Positions 1 through 22,800 of a stretch of DNA of 64,000 nt are shown in pieces. Location: the NCBI RefSeq assembly GCF_037975245.1, contig NC_092577.1:34046898-34110897 (forward strand), given 5' to 3'. The stretch comes from Apostichopus japonicus. Lineage: Eukaryota; Echinodermata; Holothuroidea; Aspidochirotida; Stichopodidae. The notes beneath the pieces were generated by a model, which was not told the origin of the DNA, did not search any database, and saw only the letters and a list, made by a program, of their open reading frames with translations. The translations under genes were made by a program, and so were the position numbers. The stretch's first letter is position 1. Every line of letters begins with the position of its first letter.

Positions 1-430
1 CCAGTAATTTTTCAACTGGTTATCTCATGAGCTGACCTAAGTCAATGAGGGAATGGGCATTTTGGGGGTCTACTGGCAGGGGTACCCCCCCAATATAAAT
101 TACTGTAAATTCCCATTCCTTACATATGAAGTGATACCATTTTCCAGTAGTTTTCAACTGGTTACATCATGAGCTCATCTAGGTCAATGGGGGATGGGCA
201 TTTTGGGGGTCTACTGGCAGGGGTACCCCACCAATAAAAATTACTGGCAATGCCCATCAGTTGTATCTGAAGCCCTAACCAACATTTTCCAGTAGGTTTC
301 AAGTGGTTACCTCATGAGCTGACCTAGGTCAGCCTTGAGGGGTCAATTATAGATCACTGGCAGGGGTACCCCACCACCAATTATTACTGGCAATGGCCAT
401 TTGTTGCTCTTGGGGCCATACCTGACATAT
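1..430. repeat. Tandem repeat, about 143-bp unit, three diverged copies
   Basis: Copies begin near 1, 143 and 286. Each has a cagta.ttttcaa.tggtta core, catgagctgacctaggtca, then ctggcaggggtacccc and a run ending in attactg. Copy 3 is the most diverged. Confidence 0.85.
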
Positions 431-1264
431 TGTACCTACTTTGATGTGTTACCATGAAAACTGATCTAGGTTAGCTATCAGGTGACTTTAAAATTGCTCT
501 CCCAGCCACACCCACCACAGTCGGTTTGCCAGTCGTCTGGTTTCATATACAGGAATGCACTGTGAACATTGTGATGTACAAGGCAATTGGTTACCTTCCC
601 AGCTAACCAAACCCTCTGGGATCCCGGTCTATTGGGATCATTATTAACATGATTAACATAATTATTAAGCTTTGAGAAATAACTTGGTGTTATGCTGTGC
701 AAAGCTAATAATAATTTGGTAAAGCTGCTATTCCTGGCTTATAATTTGAGGGACCTAGATTTAAATGTATACCTCCCAATATGTTATAAAATTTTAATGT
801 AAATGTATATTTATGATAATGTGAGTTATCATGTGCTATATCTGTATCTGTGCTTACACGTATATCATATTTTCTGTTCACAGGTCAATAATAGTGCAGA
901 TTTTGGCTTCCTGAAGACAAGTGGGAGGCCATTTGTAGTTAAGAGAAACACTTTTTGTTCGTGAAGACTTAACTGGTGTCGAATTGGGGTACCACTTTAA
1001 AACGAAAGTCATGAGGAACCCTTGCCCAAGAGTCAACTTTGCATCATTGTGCAGTGCTATACTTTTGCGATTCATGTTTGATCCATTAACTTGTCTTAAC
1101 TTTGTTGGAAAAAAAAATCAGATTTTCAGATTTTATTTACAGTGATTTCTTCTCTATCTGTCGAAAGTCAGCCTTTTGTAGACATCAGAAGTTTTATCAG
1201 AAATAAATACTGCCAACGTACACATTATTTGTGTTTCTTCTGCTCTCTTTTCTTTCAGTGATAC

Positions 1265-1625
1265 TAGTCAGTGAAACTAGTCGGGTTTAATTCTTTCAGT
1301 GAATCTAGTCAGTGCAACTAGTCAGTCGATACCGACTAAGAAAGGTTAGTCGGGAGAGGCACCATCCTGACTAATGTATAACCTGCTATAAACTAGTCGG
1401 TGGCTCATATAAATTAGTCGGTAAAGACCGACTAATGTCACCAACTAATGTGACTAACTAATATACATTTACCGACTAAGAAATTGTTGATCGACTAAGC
1501 TGACGGACTAAGATGACCGACTAAGAAATCCAACTGACTAAGGAATAAATTAGTCGGTATAGCAACTGCCTAAGGCTATGGTAGTCGGGAGAGGCACCAG
1601 ATGGACTAACGTTTTGTTAGTCGGT
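1265..1625. repeat. Dense cluster of CCGACTAA / TTAGTCGG motifs in both orientations
   Basis: About 360 bp contains well over a dozen exact or one-off copies of the 8-mer in both orientations. They include a perfect palindrome of TTAGTCGGT and ACCGACTAA around 'aag' at about 1409-1429. A second shared string, tagtcgggagaggcacca, occurs near 1342 and 1581. The spacing is irregular, so this is not a simple satellite. Confidence 0.75.
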
Positions 1626-2183
1626 GAACCAATTTAAGTTTTCAGTGTAGACAGGAAAAACTATTGAAATGAACGTAGCAAGAATATGGCTAAATTAGGT
1701 GACCTATTCTTCTGTCATCTAGGCTGTCATTTCTATCGCGTGCCGTTTCATTCAACACTCTACCCGCCGAAATAGACTAGGATCCGATCTTGTCAGTTTT
1801 TTAACATGTAGTTAAGAACCCGTTTACGCAGATAATATTTCAGTTGAGAAAACAGTTGAGAAATTTGCATCAGATTGCAATCGTCGGATACCTCTCGCCT
1901 TCTCTTATTAGGCTAACTTAAACATTTAATAGCTACAGTTGCATCAAAGACAATTACTGGCTATAGTTATATCAAAGACATTTCAGGCCTATCTTTGTAT
2001 CTATAAGTATATCAGAAGTTGAAACGTAAGACTACTCTGTACATGTACCTTGCTAATTTTAAATAGGCTACATTATGTAGTATTGAATTACGTACTATTT
2101 TAACTCATTTGTTTTTTGGGTTTAAAGTGATATTGAATGAGGTGTCTCAAGTTAGCAAGAGGCCAGGGAACCAGAATGAACAC

Positions 2184-2335
2184 TCGGGAAGGGCCGTTTC
2201 CCGCCATCTGGGGGGTTTGTAAAACCAAAAATTTTCTTGTACGCTCAGATAGTCGTGCCTACAACTTTGAAAATCCATATCAATCGCAAAAAGTGTTCCC
2301 CCCTTCCAAATTCCTGGCTACGTCGCTGACCCTCT
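2184..2335 (+). mobile_element. Right-end fragment of a hAT-like MITE
   Basis: Carries the shared right-end module (gccgtttcccgccatctg to gatagt) with its middle deleted, followed by cctggctacgtcgctg, which resembles a CAG.GACGTAGCCAGG terminal repeat. No left end was found. Confidence 0.55.
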
Positions 2336-2540
2336 TCAACATCTGATTTTCTTTAAACTATCGTTAACAAGGCCTCTTTTAAAAATAATCCAGTATATCA
2401 TATATAATTTCATTTTTATTATAACATTCTTATCAAATTTGATCATATCACGCAATATCATATAACGAACACATTAATACCATTCCATGCACACGAGAAG
2501 TATAAAATATCATTTTGTGGTCCACCTCAGATAAACTGAC

Positions 2541-12237
<9,697 letters not shown>

Positions 12238-12246
12238 CTTTGGACG

Positions 12247-12312
12247 AAGAAACTGACTCTCAAAGTTCTGGAAAATACCAAGAAACTGACTCTCAAAGTT
12301 CTGGAAAGTACC
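12247..12312 (-). repeat. 33-bp tandem duplication in the presumed gene A 5' UTR
   Basis: Two copies of a 33-bp unit (aagaaactgactctcaaagt.., ending acc), with one difference (aaaatacc versus aaagtacc), end 10 bp upstream of the gene A start codon. On the gene strand each copy contains TTTCCAG, a possible splice acceptor. Confidence 0.9.
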
Positions 12313-13114
12313 AATGGTAGTACCAATGTAATCACGTTACGAAAATGTTCCAGGACTTTTGTTTTAAGCTGTCGTAAAGTTAATGAGATGACGGATACTC
12401 TGTCAATCACATATGGCAGGTGTATGAATGTCTAGCTGAATCACAACAATTGTAGCTTTTGATCACGATGACCGGAAATAGTTATAGAATTTCCTTCCGC
12501 GGTATTATCAAGTGTTATTCACTGAACTCTGGATTAACAATACTATAGAAAAACAATTCTGATTTGAGTTAAGGTAAAGAATTGCTGTATAAATGTCAAG
12601 AGGTAAGTTGACAGATTTAAGTCAGTTAACCTGCAAGTATTAATTTAATTAAACCCTAAGCTTCTGCGACACGTCGACCAATATAATTATTCTTTCTAGG
12701 CTGGTGTGAACTGATAACGATTTGGGAATAATGAATAAGGGACGGTTGCGAAAAGTTACCAGAACGGAACTGCGAGTCAACAACATGCAACTATATAACT
12801 TGACGATGTAACTCTAACCAGTGAGAGAAGTTACAATGGATCACGCGTATAGTCCAAAGAGAACCACTGAACAAAACCAACAATGACATCAACATGTCAC
12901 GGTGCACTGCCTATATACGTCCTAAAACCACGATGTGACTGCGTATCACTTGTACGTGTAGGTTTGCACAAACTGATTTTTAATTGTTTGTATAAAGATA
13001 TCCTGTCGGAGTTGTTGCTATAACCGACACTTTTTTATATGCTTTCACACGATGCTTTTATAGGTTGATCTGAGGTACGCCTTTGTCATCCAATCTTCAA
13101 CTTGTTCTTGTACC

Positions 13115-13288
13115 GGAACCTTTTGACTTCTGCAGTGATAAGTTCACTTTGATTCAATTATGCGTTGCTGTGTTACCTCCCGAGGTCTTTTCACCGGAAC
13201 CGGGACTGGAACCTTTTGACTTCTGCAGTGATAAGTTCACTTTGATTCAATTATGCGTTGCTGTGTTACCTCCCGAGGTCTCTTCACC
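13115..13288. repeat. 93-bp direct duplication
   Basis: ggaaccttttgacttctgca and the sequence through cctcccgaggtct occur twice with period 93 and almost no divergence, so the duplication is recent. Confidence 0.92.
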
Positions 13289-15435
13289 TAAAATGATAAA
13301 TTTTCGGGGAGCTCTTTTGGAGTTCACTTCTGTTAGGTCGAACGGAAACTTGAATTCGATCACTTCGATATCATCTCAGGAAGTTGTTAAGGTCTTTACT
13401 TTTTTTCAAAAGCCCACGGACTGTAGCTCCTTTTCTTTATGATATGTTACAAAACGTGCAGAGAGCTAAATAAATATGAAACCCTTTTACTGATAGCTAT
13501 CTCAACTAGTTGATGCTGAAGTTATATCCCATTGATATTCCAGATGAACATTTAACTGTGATTTATGAAAGATAAACATATAGATATACCCTTACATTTT
13601 GGGGTAACTGTGACAATAAGCTAAAGTCAGATCGAAAACAGTTTCATTTTGCACTTTATGACCAGCTATTTAAGGAAAACGGAAATATAATGTAAATACA
13701 TCTAAATATCACGTACCTGCTAGTATTACCAAACCGATAAACCTTTGATAGGACAACCAGGGGTGTGTTATTTAGGTGGATTTACATCGCAGACAGCTCT
13801 CTTTTAAACTTATAACTGTCGATCAACTCATTAATGTTTCTTCCAAAGAATTCGATTGTGCACAAATCGTTTTACAACCAGGCACAACACCGCGAGTCGT
13901 CAGCTATTGATTGAGGCAGTCGAGAGACCAGATTCTTCAATACAATTCGTTTTCTGCGTATTCAGATGAAAAAAATTCGACGCGAAACGACACAATATTC
14001 TAAATAACAGATATCAGACAACGATATCAGATAATAGCATCATGCAAGCACGAAGCTTCCTGGCGGTTCGCGTTGCAGAATATATTCGAAACCGCTTGAC
14101 AGAGCTGTTACGGTTTTCGAACCACAATTACTTCTGGTTAAGTTTGTAAACTCTAAGAGTTTTATATCTCAAGTCGTTGACAACCTATGAAAAGAAAACA
14201 CTTTGTCGAAGCCCAGGCTCCTAGTAAGTAAACATCTATGGGAGCCTTGTGTCATAAATTGGAAATAAAGATGTGTTTATCTATAGTTTAAGGACTACAA
14301 AATATACCATGCTAGGCCTGCCGCACTTGCGGTATACCTGAGTGGTTATTTCGGTAGTGGTTGTTTGTTATAACGTATATGCTTTGGATCAGTCAACCTT
14401 CGTTTACAGTTTTCACTGGGAACTATAATGTAGGTCCTATTGAATGTATATAGAACCAATTTAACACATATTCATCATGAAGCGTTGCGATCATACTATG
14501 GCCAAAAAACAAACTTGTATAAATATGGAGCACATGAATATTGACTACGGGCCCTCCATGGCACAAATGAAGGCTATAGCATCTTAGCATATACTCCTGA
14601 AATGACTTTGTATCCTTTCGGCACCCGGTCGAATTACAAAACAAAATATAGCCTAAACAATAGCTTAGGCCTATATCATATTCTGCATTCATATGGCACG
14701 AGGTTAAGGTGCATTATGTTTTGGTAAGTTAGAATAAAAATGCATAACAAAATAGGCCTACAGTCATCATGTGAACTATGAGCTACACAAAGTACAGACC
14801 ATACCCAACCAATTGAGTTACTTCAGCTATAGTTAAAGTGTGAATAGCTGTATACTTACAGTATAGCCTAGAACTAAAACTCGACTGTGTTTGTCAGAAC
14901 ACCGTAACGGTCAGTTGTGCATTCGCTTGTTCTGTTCGCCTTCGTTTACCGTTGTGAACTGTGCAATTACAATGGGAGGATACGTTAAAAACCTTAATTG
15001 TCAGTCGACTGACTAAAAGATAATACAATTGGCCACAATTGAATGCAACAATGACTAAATATAATAAACTGACTGCTTGTTTCTTTTACTTCACTGATAT
15101 ATAGTGGCAAACACCGGGTTATACAAATACATCAGTATAACAATAGCTGAATCAAGTGTTGACAAATACATTTTGATGACGTAGAACCGTAAACAATACC
15201 GTTCGGTCTAGGCAAACGATTTAAAAGTTAAAGTAAATTTATTTCTTCTCTCACCTTTGGTTTTGCTAATAGAGTGGAAAACACCCAGTGTCTTTGTTAG
15301 TGAACCGCCATTCATGTGGTGGGGGGTATTGTGGTTAGTTATTGATATGATCGACAACAAAAGTTGAACAGTAGTTGCTGTACCAACCATTTAGTGCAAG
15401 TTCATTAATACGCGATTCTAAACTGAAGTCGTATC

Positions 15436-16340
15436 CATGGGCGTCAACAGGTGGGGGACGGGGGGGGACATGTCCCCCCCACTTTCAAAAGTGGAGGGGA
15501 TATCATATCATTTGTCCCACCCACTTTTCAGAGTAGTTATTAAAAAAAATCACATGCATATGCGCGATTTTCTTTTTAAGGTCAAGAAATCTGGACTCCC
15601 TGGGCCCCTGCTATCTATCACTTGCACCGTCATTTATCTCCCATTCTCCTAATATCCTAAATCTGCCCATTTAATTCGTTCGGGGGGGGGGGGAGACCAT
15701 TCGAAAGTGTATTGAATCTTGCACACATGTTGTTTGTATGGGTTCAAAGGGATTAGGTAAGCCATACAGGTAGATGGTGATGAGTTACTATGTTCATATC
15801 ACTACCTCCAGTCCCTTGGACTGGACGGACGAATAGGGGTGTAGGGGTTAAGTAATTAAGGCTACATGTATTCGCCGGATATGGTAGATCTTTATTGTTG
15901 AGTGCCGGCTAGGCGCTACACACGCTCTGCGCGCGGTGCCTTTTTCTGATTATTATTATTAAAGTACCTGGGCACATAACAACTGACGTCTCGCACCTAC
16001 ATGCATGTATTATATATACCACTCCACGCATCCCGGAGGTGACGGCGCCACTTTTTCAATATTTCGTTTGAGATGGACGCTGTGTAATTCGTCTCCCTTG
16101 GTGTCAGAACGGCATCTTTCTACCAGTACTTTCTGTCGGGATTTAGTTTTGTGAGACAAAATTTCTCCTCACAAATCTGGTTCTGATGTAACTAAAAACG
16201 ACTCAGGAAGGCCGTCTCCTGCGATCTAGGGGGTCTTATGTACCCAAACTTTTCTGGTACGCTACGCGCCAACCAATGGTGGCGCTCCGCTTAGATAGTA
16301 TAGTGTCCCCCTCACTTTCTGAAAACTGCTGACGCCCATG
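15436..16340. mobile_element. hAT-like MITE, TIR CATGGGCGTCA, exact 8-bp TSD GTCGTATC
   Basis: Ends catgggcgtcaacag and its inverse ctgctgacgcccatg (14 of 15 match). They are flanked by gtcgtatc at 15428-15435 and 16341-16348. The interior starts with a G-run/C-run hairpin (gggggggacatgtccccccc) and carries the shared right-end module at about 16205-16299. At 905 bp it encodes no transposase. Confidence 0.92.
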
Positions 16341-16782
16341 GTCGTATCTAGTCGTTTTATGCTATAAGTAGGCCAGCCTATGGATATACCAGAACATGGC
16401 CTTTCTTCGTTCTCGAATTGGCGTAATTTAAAGAGAGGTATGAACTGGAATCAAGTGGTACCGTACCTCCTATACTTCATCTCGTAGGCATTCTCATCTT
16501 CATAGACTCCTTGTCCAGTCGCGCAGTTCTTTGTCTTACATGAGAACAAGTAACAAGTTAACAGCTTTGCGACTTTTTATAATGCCACCTGTAACACAGG
16601 TTACCGTGCTACGAACACAAAATTAGTAATTACTGATGCACGATTGTGGAACCAGCTATGAGTATCGGCTGTGGAACCTCGAGTGGCTTATTTAAAGATG
16701 ACGTTAGGCATAAAATAAAATTGAATTTGTCTGTGGACCAATATCCGAAGTTCATCAATTACAGTCAGTGAACTTTATATAC

Positions 16783-16988
16783 TAATACGTAGACCGTTAC
16801 TGGACTATTTATTATAGTACGTAGACCGATACTGGACTATGTATTCTAATACGTATACCGTTACTGGACTACATATTCGAATACGTAGACCGTTACCGGA
16901 CTATGTATTCTAATACGCAGACCGTTACTGGACTACATATTCGAATACGTAGACCATTACCAGACTATATATTCTAATACACAGACCG
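16783..16988. repeat. 32-bp minisatellite, about 6.4 copies
   Basis: The unit reads aatacgtagaccgttactgg then actatgtattct. Alternate copies favour actatgtattct and actacatattcg, suggesting a two-unit (64-bp) higher-order pattern. Confidence 0.9.
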
Positions 16989-19207
16989 TTTTTTTCAGTT
17001 CCTCAGATGGAACCAAAACTCAATAGCAAAAACATAGCACTCTAGGGTCTAAGCAGGACATGACAATAATGTGTTACATAAATTAGTTACCGGCAAATGG
17101 TATTCGATGTCATCCAAGGATGTTCTTCATTGAGATGAACTGCAAAGAACATATTTTGGTTGACTTTATTATAATTTATTTAAAAAAAAGAAGATTAATA
17201 TTAACATTTAGGACTGTATACTGAGGCGCCGACGTGTCATATTCAATTTAGTCTTAACGGAACATTCCACAGATTTTACATATGTAAGAGGTGAATATCT
17301 GGAAAACCGGAATAGCTACAGAAACTCACAATTTTTGTGTTTCTTGAGCTTTAAACATATTAAGACTGAAATTCTCCGTAACCCTCATCCTTTAAAATGG
17401 CACTTAGTCGATATACTAAGACTACCGTCGAGAAATGATTTGTCATAGACCGTGACACATTTACCACCTACTACTTTCAAAGAATTTTATTTCACCTTAT
17501 ATATTGTAGAATATTGTTGACAGTTAAAAAGTAATATTGTTTAATGATGAAAACATTAACGGAATATTCCTACACAACCTTCCTTTGGCGGAAACGCTGG
17601 ATAACCTCTGTGACCCAACAAGTTGGCAGCGTACGTTGAATTCGTACAATTCTCATTGAAAACAGAAAACATGAAACCATATATAATACAGACGTGTCCA
17701 ATATTTAAGTTTATTTCACAGTTTCTCTTTATTTTTTGTTTTATGTCGTATCAATCTATGTCAACTATTATCGTAAAAACAAAATGACTACTCGTCACAA
17801 TTTTTCTACTTTAAAAAAAACTTTGTAACGATCTGTAATTAACGCCTATCCTACGTAAATAAACCAGCAAATGGGGTAGGATATACCGTAACTAATATCT
17901 ACGGGTATAGAATTCAAGATGAAGTAAATATGCCTATAAAAAAATATAACATAGAATACCGATTTGAATAATTCTAACATTAGTGACATGGGTAGATGCA
18001 GGGAGGAAACATTTATGACCAGGGATCACCTCTCTGTAGTTCCCATTAGCATTGAAAGTATACTTGCAAACATTTGTTTGTTTCTCAAACCAAAGTACAC
18101 CATAGATGCTTTCTTGTGCACCGATTCTCTGTAGTCATTTTCTCATCCACCGATCTGACCATACTTGGCCCCGCTCCCTCCCCTAGTACCTCTCCTCCTA
18201 GACAAATTGGGTCCATTCCCTGTCATAAAAGCAAAACCATAATTTGTATAATAGGTACTAACTGTATGATTTATTTATTTTTTGCTCAACTAATCACAAA
18301 ATCAAAAGCTTAAAGGGAACGATATGATGAGCAGAGGCGATAAAATTGTATTTGCATAAATTGTTAAATAAAAAAGTTAACAAGCAAGCAATGAAAAGTT
18401 ACATAAAACCTGAGTTTAAAGTATGACATTTTATATTACAATTTGTGGTGAAATTCACGTCTTTTCTGTTCATTTGTTTTTCTGTGTATTTCATTTAATT
18501 TGATAGTATACATACTTATTTTCTTCTTCTTTTTTTTTCTTTTTTAAATCCCTGTACATTATAAGTTCAATGACTATATGCTTAATATAACATAAGCATA
18601 GAAAATAAGTTGACAATCTCTGCTAAAACAATAAACTTATTGTTCCTTGCTCATTATTCCCTGTCAGAATATAAACACGCATAAGTGGTTCTAAAGCTGT
18701 TACTTGTTCCTTCAATGTGTTTCTTCCTTGAGCGATGGTTGGCACAAGACACATTATATCTAGCAAAAATATCCTCGTATCCAATGCACCAGAACCAAAT
18801 TATAAATGTTTTCATGGTAGGGTAGGTTCTGTTACTCACAACCTACGTGGATAAAAGCCTACAGAACACCTTTTTTTGTATATCAAAAAGAGATATTCAA
18901 ATGTATATCGACATATGCAAACACCCTTATGAACACGTTTTGAACACGTTTTAATGTTAATGAAAGGGGTCGACGGAACAGCCGGATAACGCTCTAGCGA
19001 AGACCTCATCTCCCCTACTTCTGATGGCCCGGAATGTGGTACAACATATCCCTGCTGTGGGTGAATTTAGGTTTTGAACAACACGTTACAGCTGTCTATG
19101 CTGTCTCTACAGATTGACCCCCATATCAGATCAAGCTTAGATGTCCACTTCATATTCTGAAAGGATTCTCATAGGCACCACTTGACATTAACATTTAGTG
19201 CATGTCG

Positions 19208-19325
19208 TTATGTCCACTTAAGTTGTCTCCACTTAATTATGTCCACTTAAGTTATGTCCACTTAAGGATGTCCACTTAAGTTATGTCCAATTAAGTTATG
19301 TCCACTTAAGTTATGTCCATTTAAG
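19208..19325. repeat. 15-bp minisatellite downstream of the gene B stop codon
   Basis: About eight copies of ttatgtccacttaag with small variants. It lies 160-280 bp beyond the gene B stop, so probably in its 3' UTR or immediate flank. Confidence 0.9.
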
Positions 19326-19486
19326 GTTGACTCAAGAACCACGATAGAGCTGCACAGTTCTGTGGCCATTGAAGGAATGAAGAGACAACTCCCATCATTT
19401 GACTGAACTTATTGTCAATAAACATTTCATTATGGATAGATACAGTACATATCCAATCCCATCTGAGTCTGTTTGCCAAGATAATA

Positions 19487-19824
19487 CTAATCCGATCTAA
19501 CTTTGTATGACTTAATAATAACGGAATCATTTACTTCTAAATTACTCGGTAAATCCGCGTTACTCTGTGCTCCATCTTCGAAAGGTGTTTCTTGTCCTTG
19601 TTCGGGATCGATTTCTGATATTGGTTTGTAGAATACGTAAGCCAGAACAAAGAAACATATCGTAACAAACCGACAACTGAAGAGAATTTTGAAAGCGTAA
19701 CCGCCAAAATCATCGTTATCATAAAGCCAACAAACTCCACCATCGTCGTCACAATCCGAATACTCCCAGATAAGACATGCTCGGTCGATGAGTGAACCGA
19801 AGATAATAGGACCAGGGACGGTAC
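19487..19824 (-). CDS. SLCO4A1-like: Gene B exon 11 (TM11-TM12, C-terminus, stop)
   Basis: 338 nt ending at TAG (19489-19487). Encodes GTVPGPIIFGSLIDRACLIW, CDDDGGVCWLYDND, TM12 (FSCRFVTICFFVLAYVFY) and an acidic tail ending SYKVRSD. Confidence 0.95.
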
Positions 19825-22800
19825 CTAGAGACGAAAAAGAAAAAGCAAAGGGAATTTTAAAGAAAGTAAAACTAACACGATGAAACTCCCTGTCCCAATT
19901 CCATACATAAATAAAGGGCAATGGGCGAAGAACTGGTTATGAATTTCTCTTTGCTCGACACACGTCGGGTGGCTATCCAATTTGCAATGTTTGTTCATTT
20001 TGGATTATTAAGGGGTACAATTTGGGAGACCATTTCAGATGGGGAAACCGGATTTTTTCCTGGAGGCAAAGCCCACCTCACTTTAGCCGGCCAGGGATGA
20101 AACCTACGACCTCCCAGAGGCCAGGGATGGAACCCACGACCTCCCAGAGGCCAGGGATGGAACCCACGACCTCAAAGATGCAAGGGATGAAACCCACGAC
20201 CTTCCAGATGCAAGGTTTCTTAGCTTCTAATGCCGCTGCATTTCTCCAATCGACAACCGTAATTGGCTGCGACAGAATAGAGTTAGGCTCGCTGAATATA
20301 ACATTTGGCACACAAAAACCCTGGTCTAAACTGTATAGATATAAAGAGACTGTATTGTGCAAATTCTACTTCATGATGTAAATTAACGTACAAGGAATTT
20401 AATTTTCTGTCAGTTACATATTGGAAACGGCGTCACTGAGATGAAGCAAGTATTTCTGAGGCATATCTATAAGAGTTTCTAGCTCCTTCACGATTTACGA
20501 CATCGCCTTTGTACGATTTTCTTGGACAATGCGCAGTGACGGCCATTGTGACCATGCTCTACGAACTATGGTCTAAAAAACATCCTTACATTCAATAATA
20601 CTCTGTCAGATTCAACTTACCCAAGGCCCTGTACATAAGGGACTGTACACCCATAGCTGTTGTTCTCTGGTCCGGTGATACCACCCTACATTGTTAAATG
20701 GAAAAGAAAATTGATACAAAAATTAAAAATAACAAAAATTTATCAATTTTCCATTGGATGATTATCTTTATAACAATATAACGATACTTTTGGACAGTTT
20801 TGTAATTTTTTTCTCTTCTCGAAAAGAGAGCGACTGGATTGAGTCTAATCTTGTTTTCGTTGTTGGGTGAGTTACTGTGCGTTAATAACTGGAGTAAGCT
20901 TTATGATATATAGCAGCCTTTTTTTTCATCCTGAATACAACTGCAGTACAATGAAAAACATCAAAAAGTAAGATCTTAAAAGTACCGTAATTTCGTTTTT
21001 TCGTAAGGCACACATATTGTATCCATAACAGCTAGTTGGAACAAATTTGTCAATAACTAATACCACTCTATACTATCCTCTCATATTATGCTTCAAAGCA
21101 CTGGTAATGAGAGTATGAACAGTTCCTAACCTTGATCTGAATCTAACGCTAATACCACTCTATACTGTCCCCACATATTATGATTCAAAGCACTGGTACT
21201 GACAGTATAAACAGTTTCTAACCCTTTAATCTGATTCTAATGCTAATACCACTCTATGCTGTCCTTACATATCATGCTTCAAGGCACTGGTACTGAGAGT
21301 ATAAACAGTTCCTAACCTTTTTTTCTGAAAGAAAACGTGGTATTTATACTTTTCATACTGTCATCACCCATAGCAGGCTTAGTAAGATTAATGTATTATA
21401 AGGATATAACATATAGAAGTGCGTTTCCATGAACAAACATCCTACGTATTTATCCTTCACAAAGAAATATACTTCCTATCGTCATCTTAATTGTCTATTT
21501 CTATAATATTTCTATAATATGGCTATTTCATCGCTATGGTGTAGATAATTGAGTGACGTCATTACCAGCGTTTTAGAGCAGGGCATGAAAGTACAGTATA
21601 GACGTTTTCCCAATTAAGATGATTCAAATTGAAAACGCCAAGTCTTGACAAATATATCCAGATTAATTGTCAAGAATATATCTTGAGAATCATAGAACAA
21701 TTGATCATATGGAAAACATCGAATACCATAATATTCAATGACATATTTTTAATAATGTATATATGATATAAAATACGGAAATATGGAAATATGGAAACGT
21801 TAATGTCCCATCAAAATGGTAAGATCCTTTTCTGCAATGTTTGCTGGAATTCGTCATTTTTGCTGCAAACGTGTAAATGATGACATTCACCGCGAATGTA
21901 GTTTACTATTTTGTTGAAAAATGCTGAATGGACGATATTAATCATGTGATCAATGTATCATTTTTGAAATGACGTATTATTTTCTGATGTGTGCTTAAAT
22001 TATCATGTTGCTGCAAATTCTAAAAATGATGGCATTTGATAAATAATCAGTTTTGTTTATGCCGTACAATGTGGAATTCCTTGCACTTATTAGATTCAAG
22101 GGATTTGTCATTTTCTTGCAAATTGCTGAAATATTGTATCGCTGATGTGTGTTTAATTGAACTATTTTCTGCAAATTGTTAACTAATAACATTTGATGAA
22201 CAATCTTTTATCCTTTTGCAGTGTAATTTCGAATTCCTTACTTATTAGATTTAAATAATTAGTCATAATGTTGTAAATTGTAAATATATTACAAACAAAA
22301 TTAAACATTCTGTTGAAAATTACTATTTTATCAATAAAAGATCCTAATATTTTGACGGCACCAAAACGTTTCAGTTTGTAAAATATCGCATCCGTTACCG
22401 TAATGTTGACCACAAGAAATAAACCTTTTCTCATGAATATGCAAATGGTAACAATGACATCTGGAACCTTATAACATGACATATCGTCCAATTTCAAGAC
22501 GTATGAACTTTCGCCCATTTAAGTACATGTAAGATATTCCATCTATGTATAACACTTTAAGATATACCATCTTTGTGTATAGATAAACATCAGTGCCACG
22601 TTTTCAAAACAAAATTGTTAATCATTTCCATAGGCGTGTCAACATTGGCCAGATGACTAATTTCGGGACTAGTAAACTGGTTACTAATACAAAGTATTCA
22701 TTAACATTTGCCGTATGGTACGATTCTAACAACGGAACGATAAATATGAATGAGCTCTTGCATGGGGATTCAAACAAAACAAATTATGTCTAAAATATTT

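Larger units (their letters stand above)
1..2540. other. Gene A intron 5 (partial), repeat-filled
   Basis: By gene structure this lies inside gene A. It holds a three-copy tandem repeat (1-430), the CCGACTAA-rich block (1265-1625) and a hAT-like right-end fragment (about 2184-2335). Neither strand shows OATP exon 6. The short open frames at 478-702 and 878-1075 have no recognisable coding character. Confidence 0.6.
12313..19206. other. Intergenic region between genes A and B
   Basis: Contains a 93-bp duplication (13115-13288), a hAT-like MITE (15436-16340) and a 32-bp minisatellite (16783-16988). Nothing else is recognisable, and no open frame has exon-like borders. The gene A promoter should lie just above 12.3 kb but no clear TATA or CpG signal was identified. 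Confidence 0.5.
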
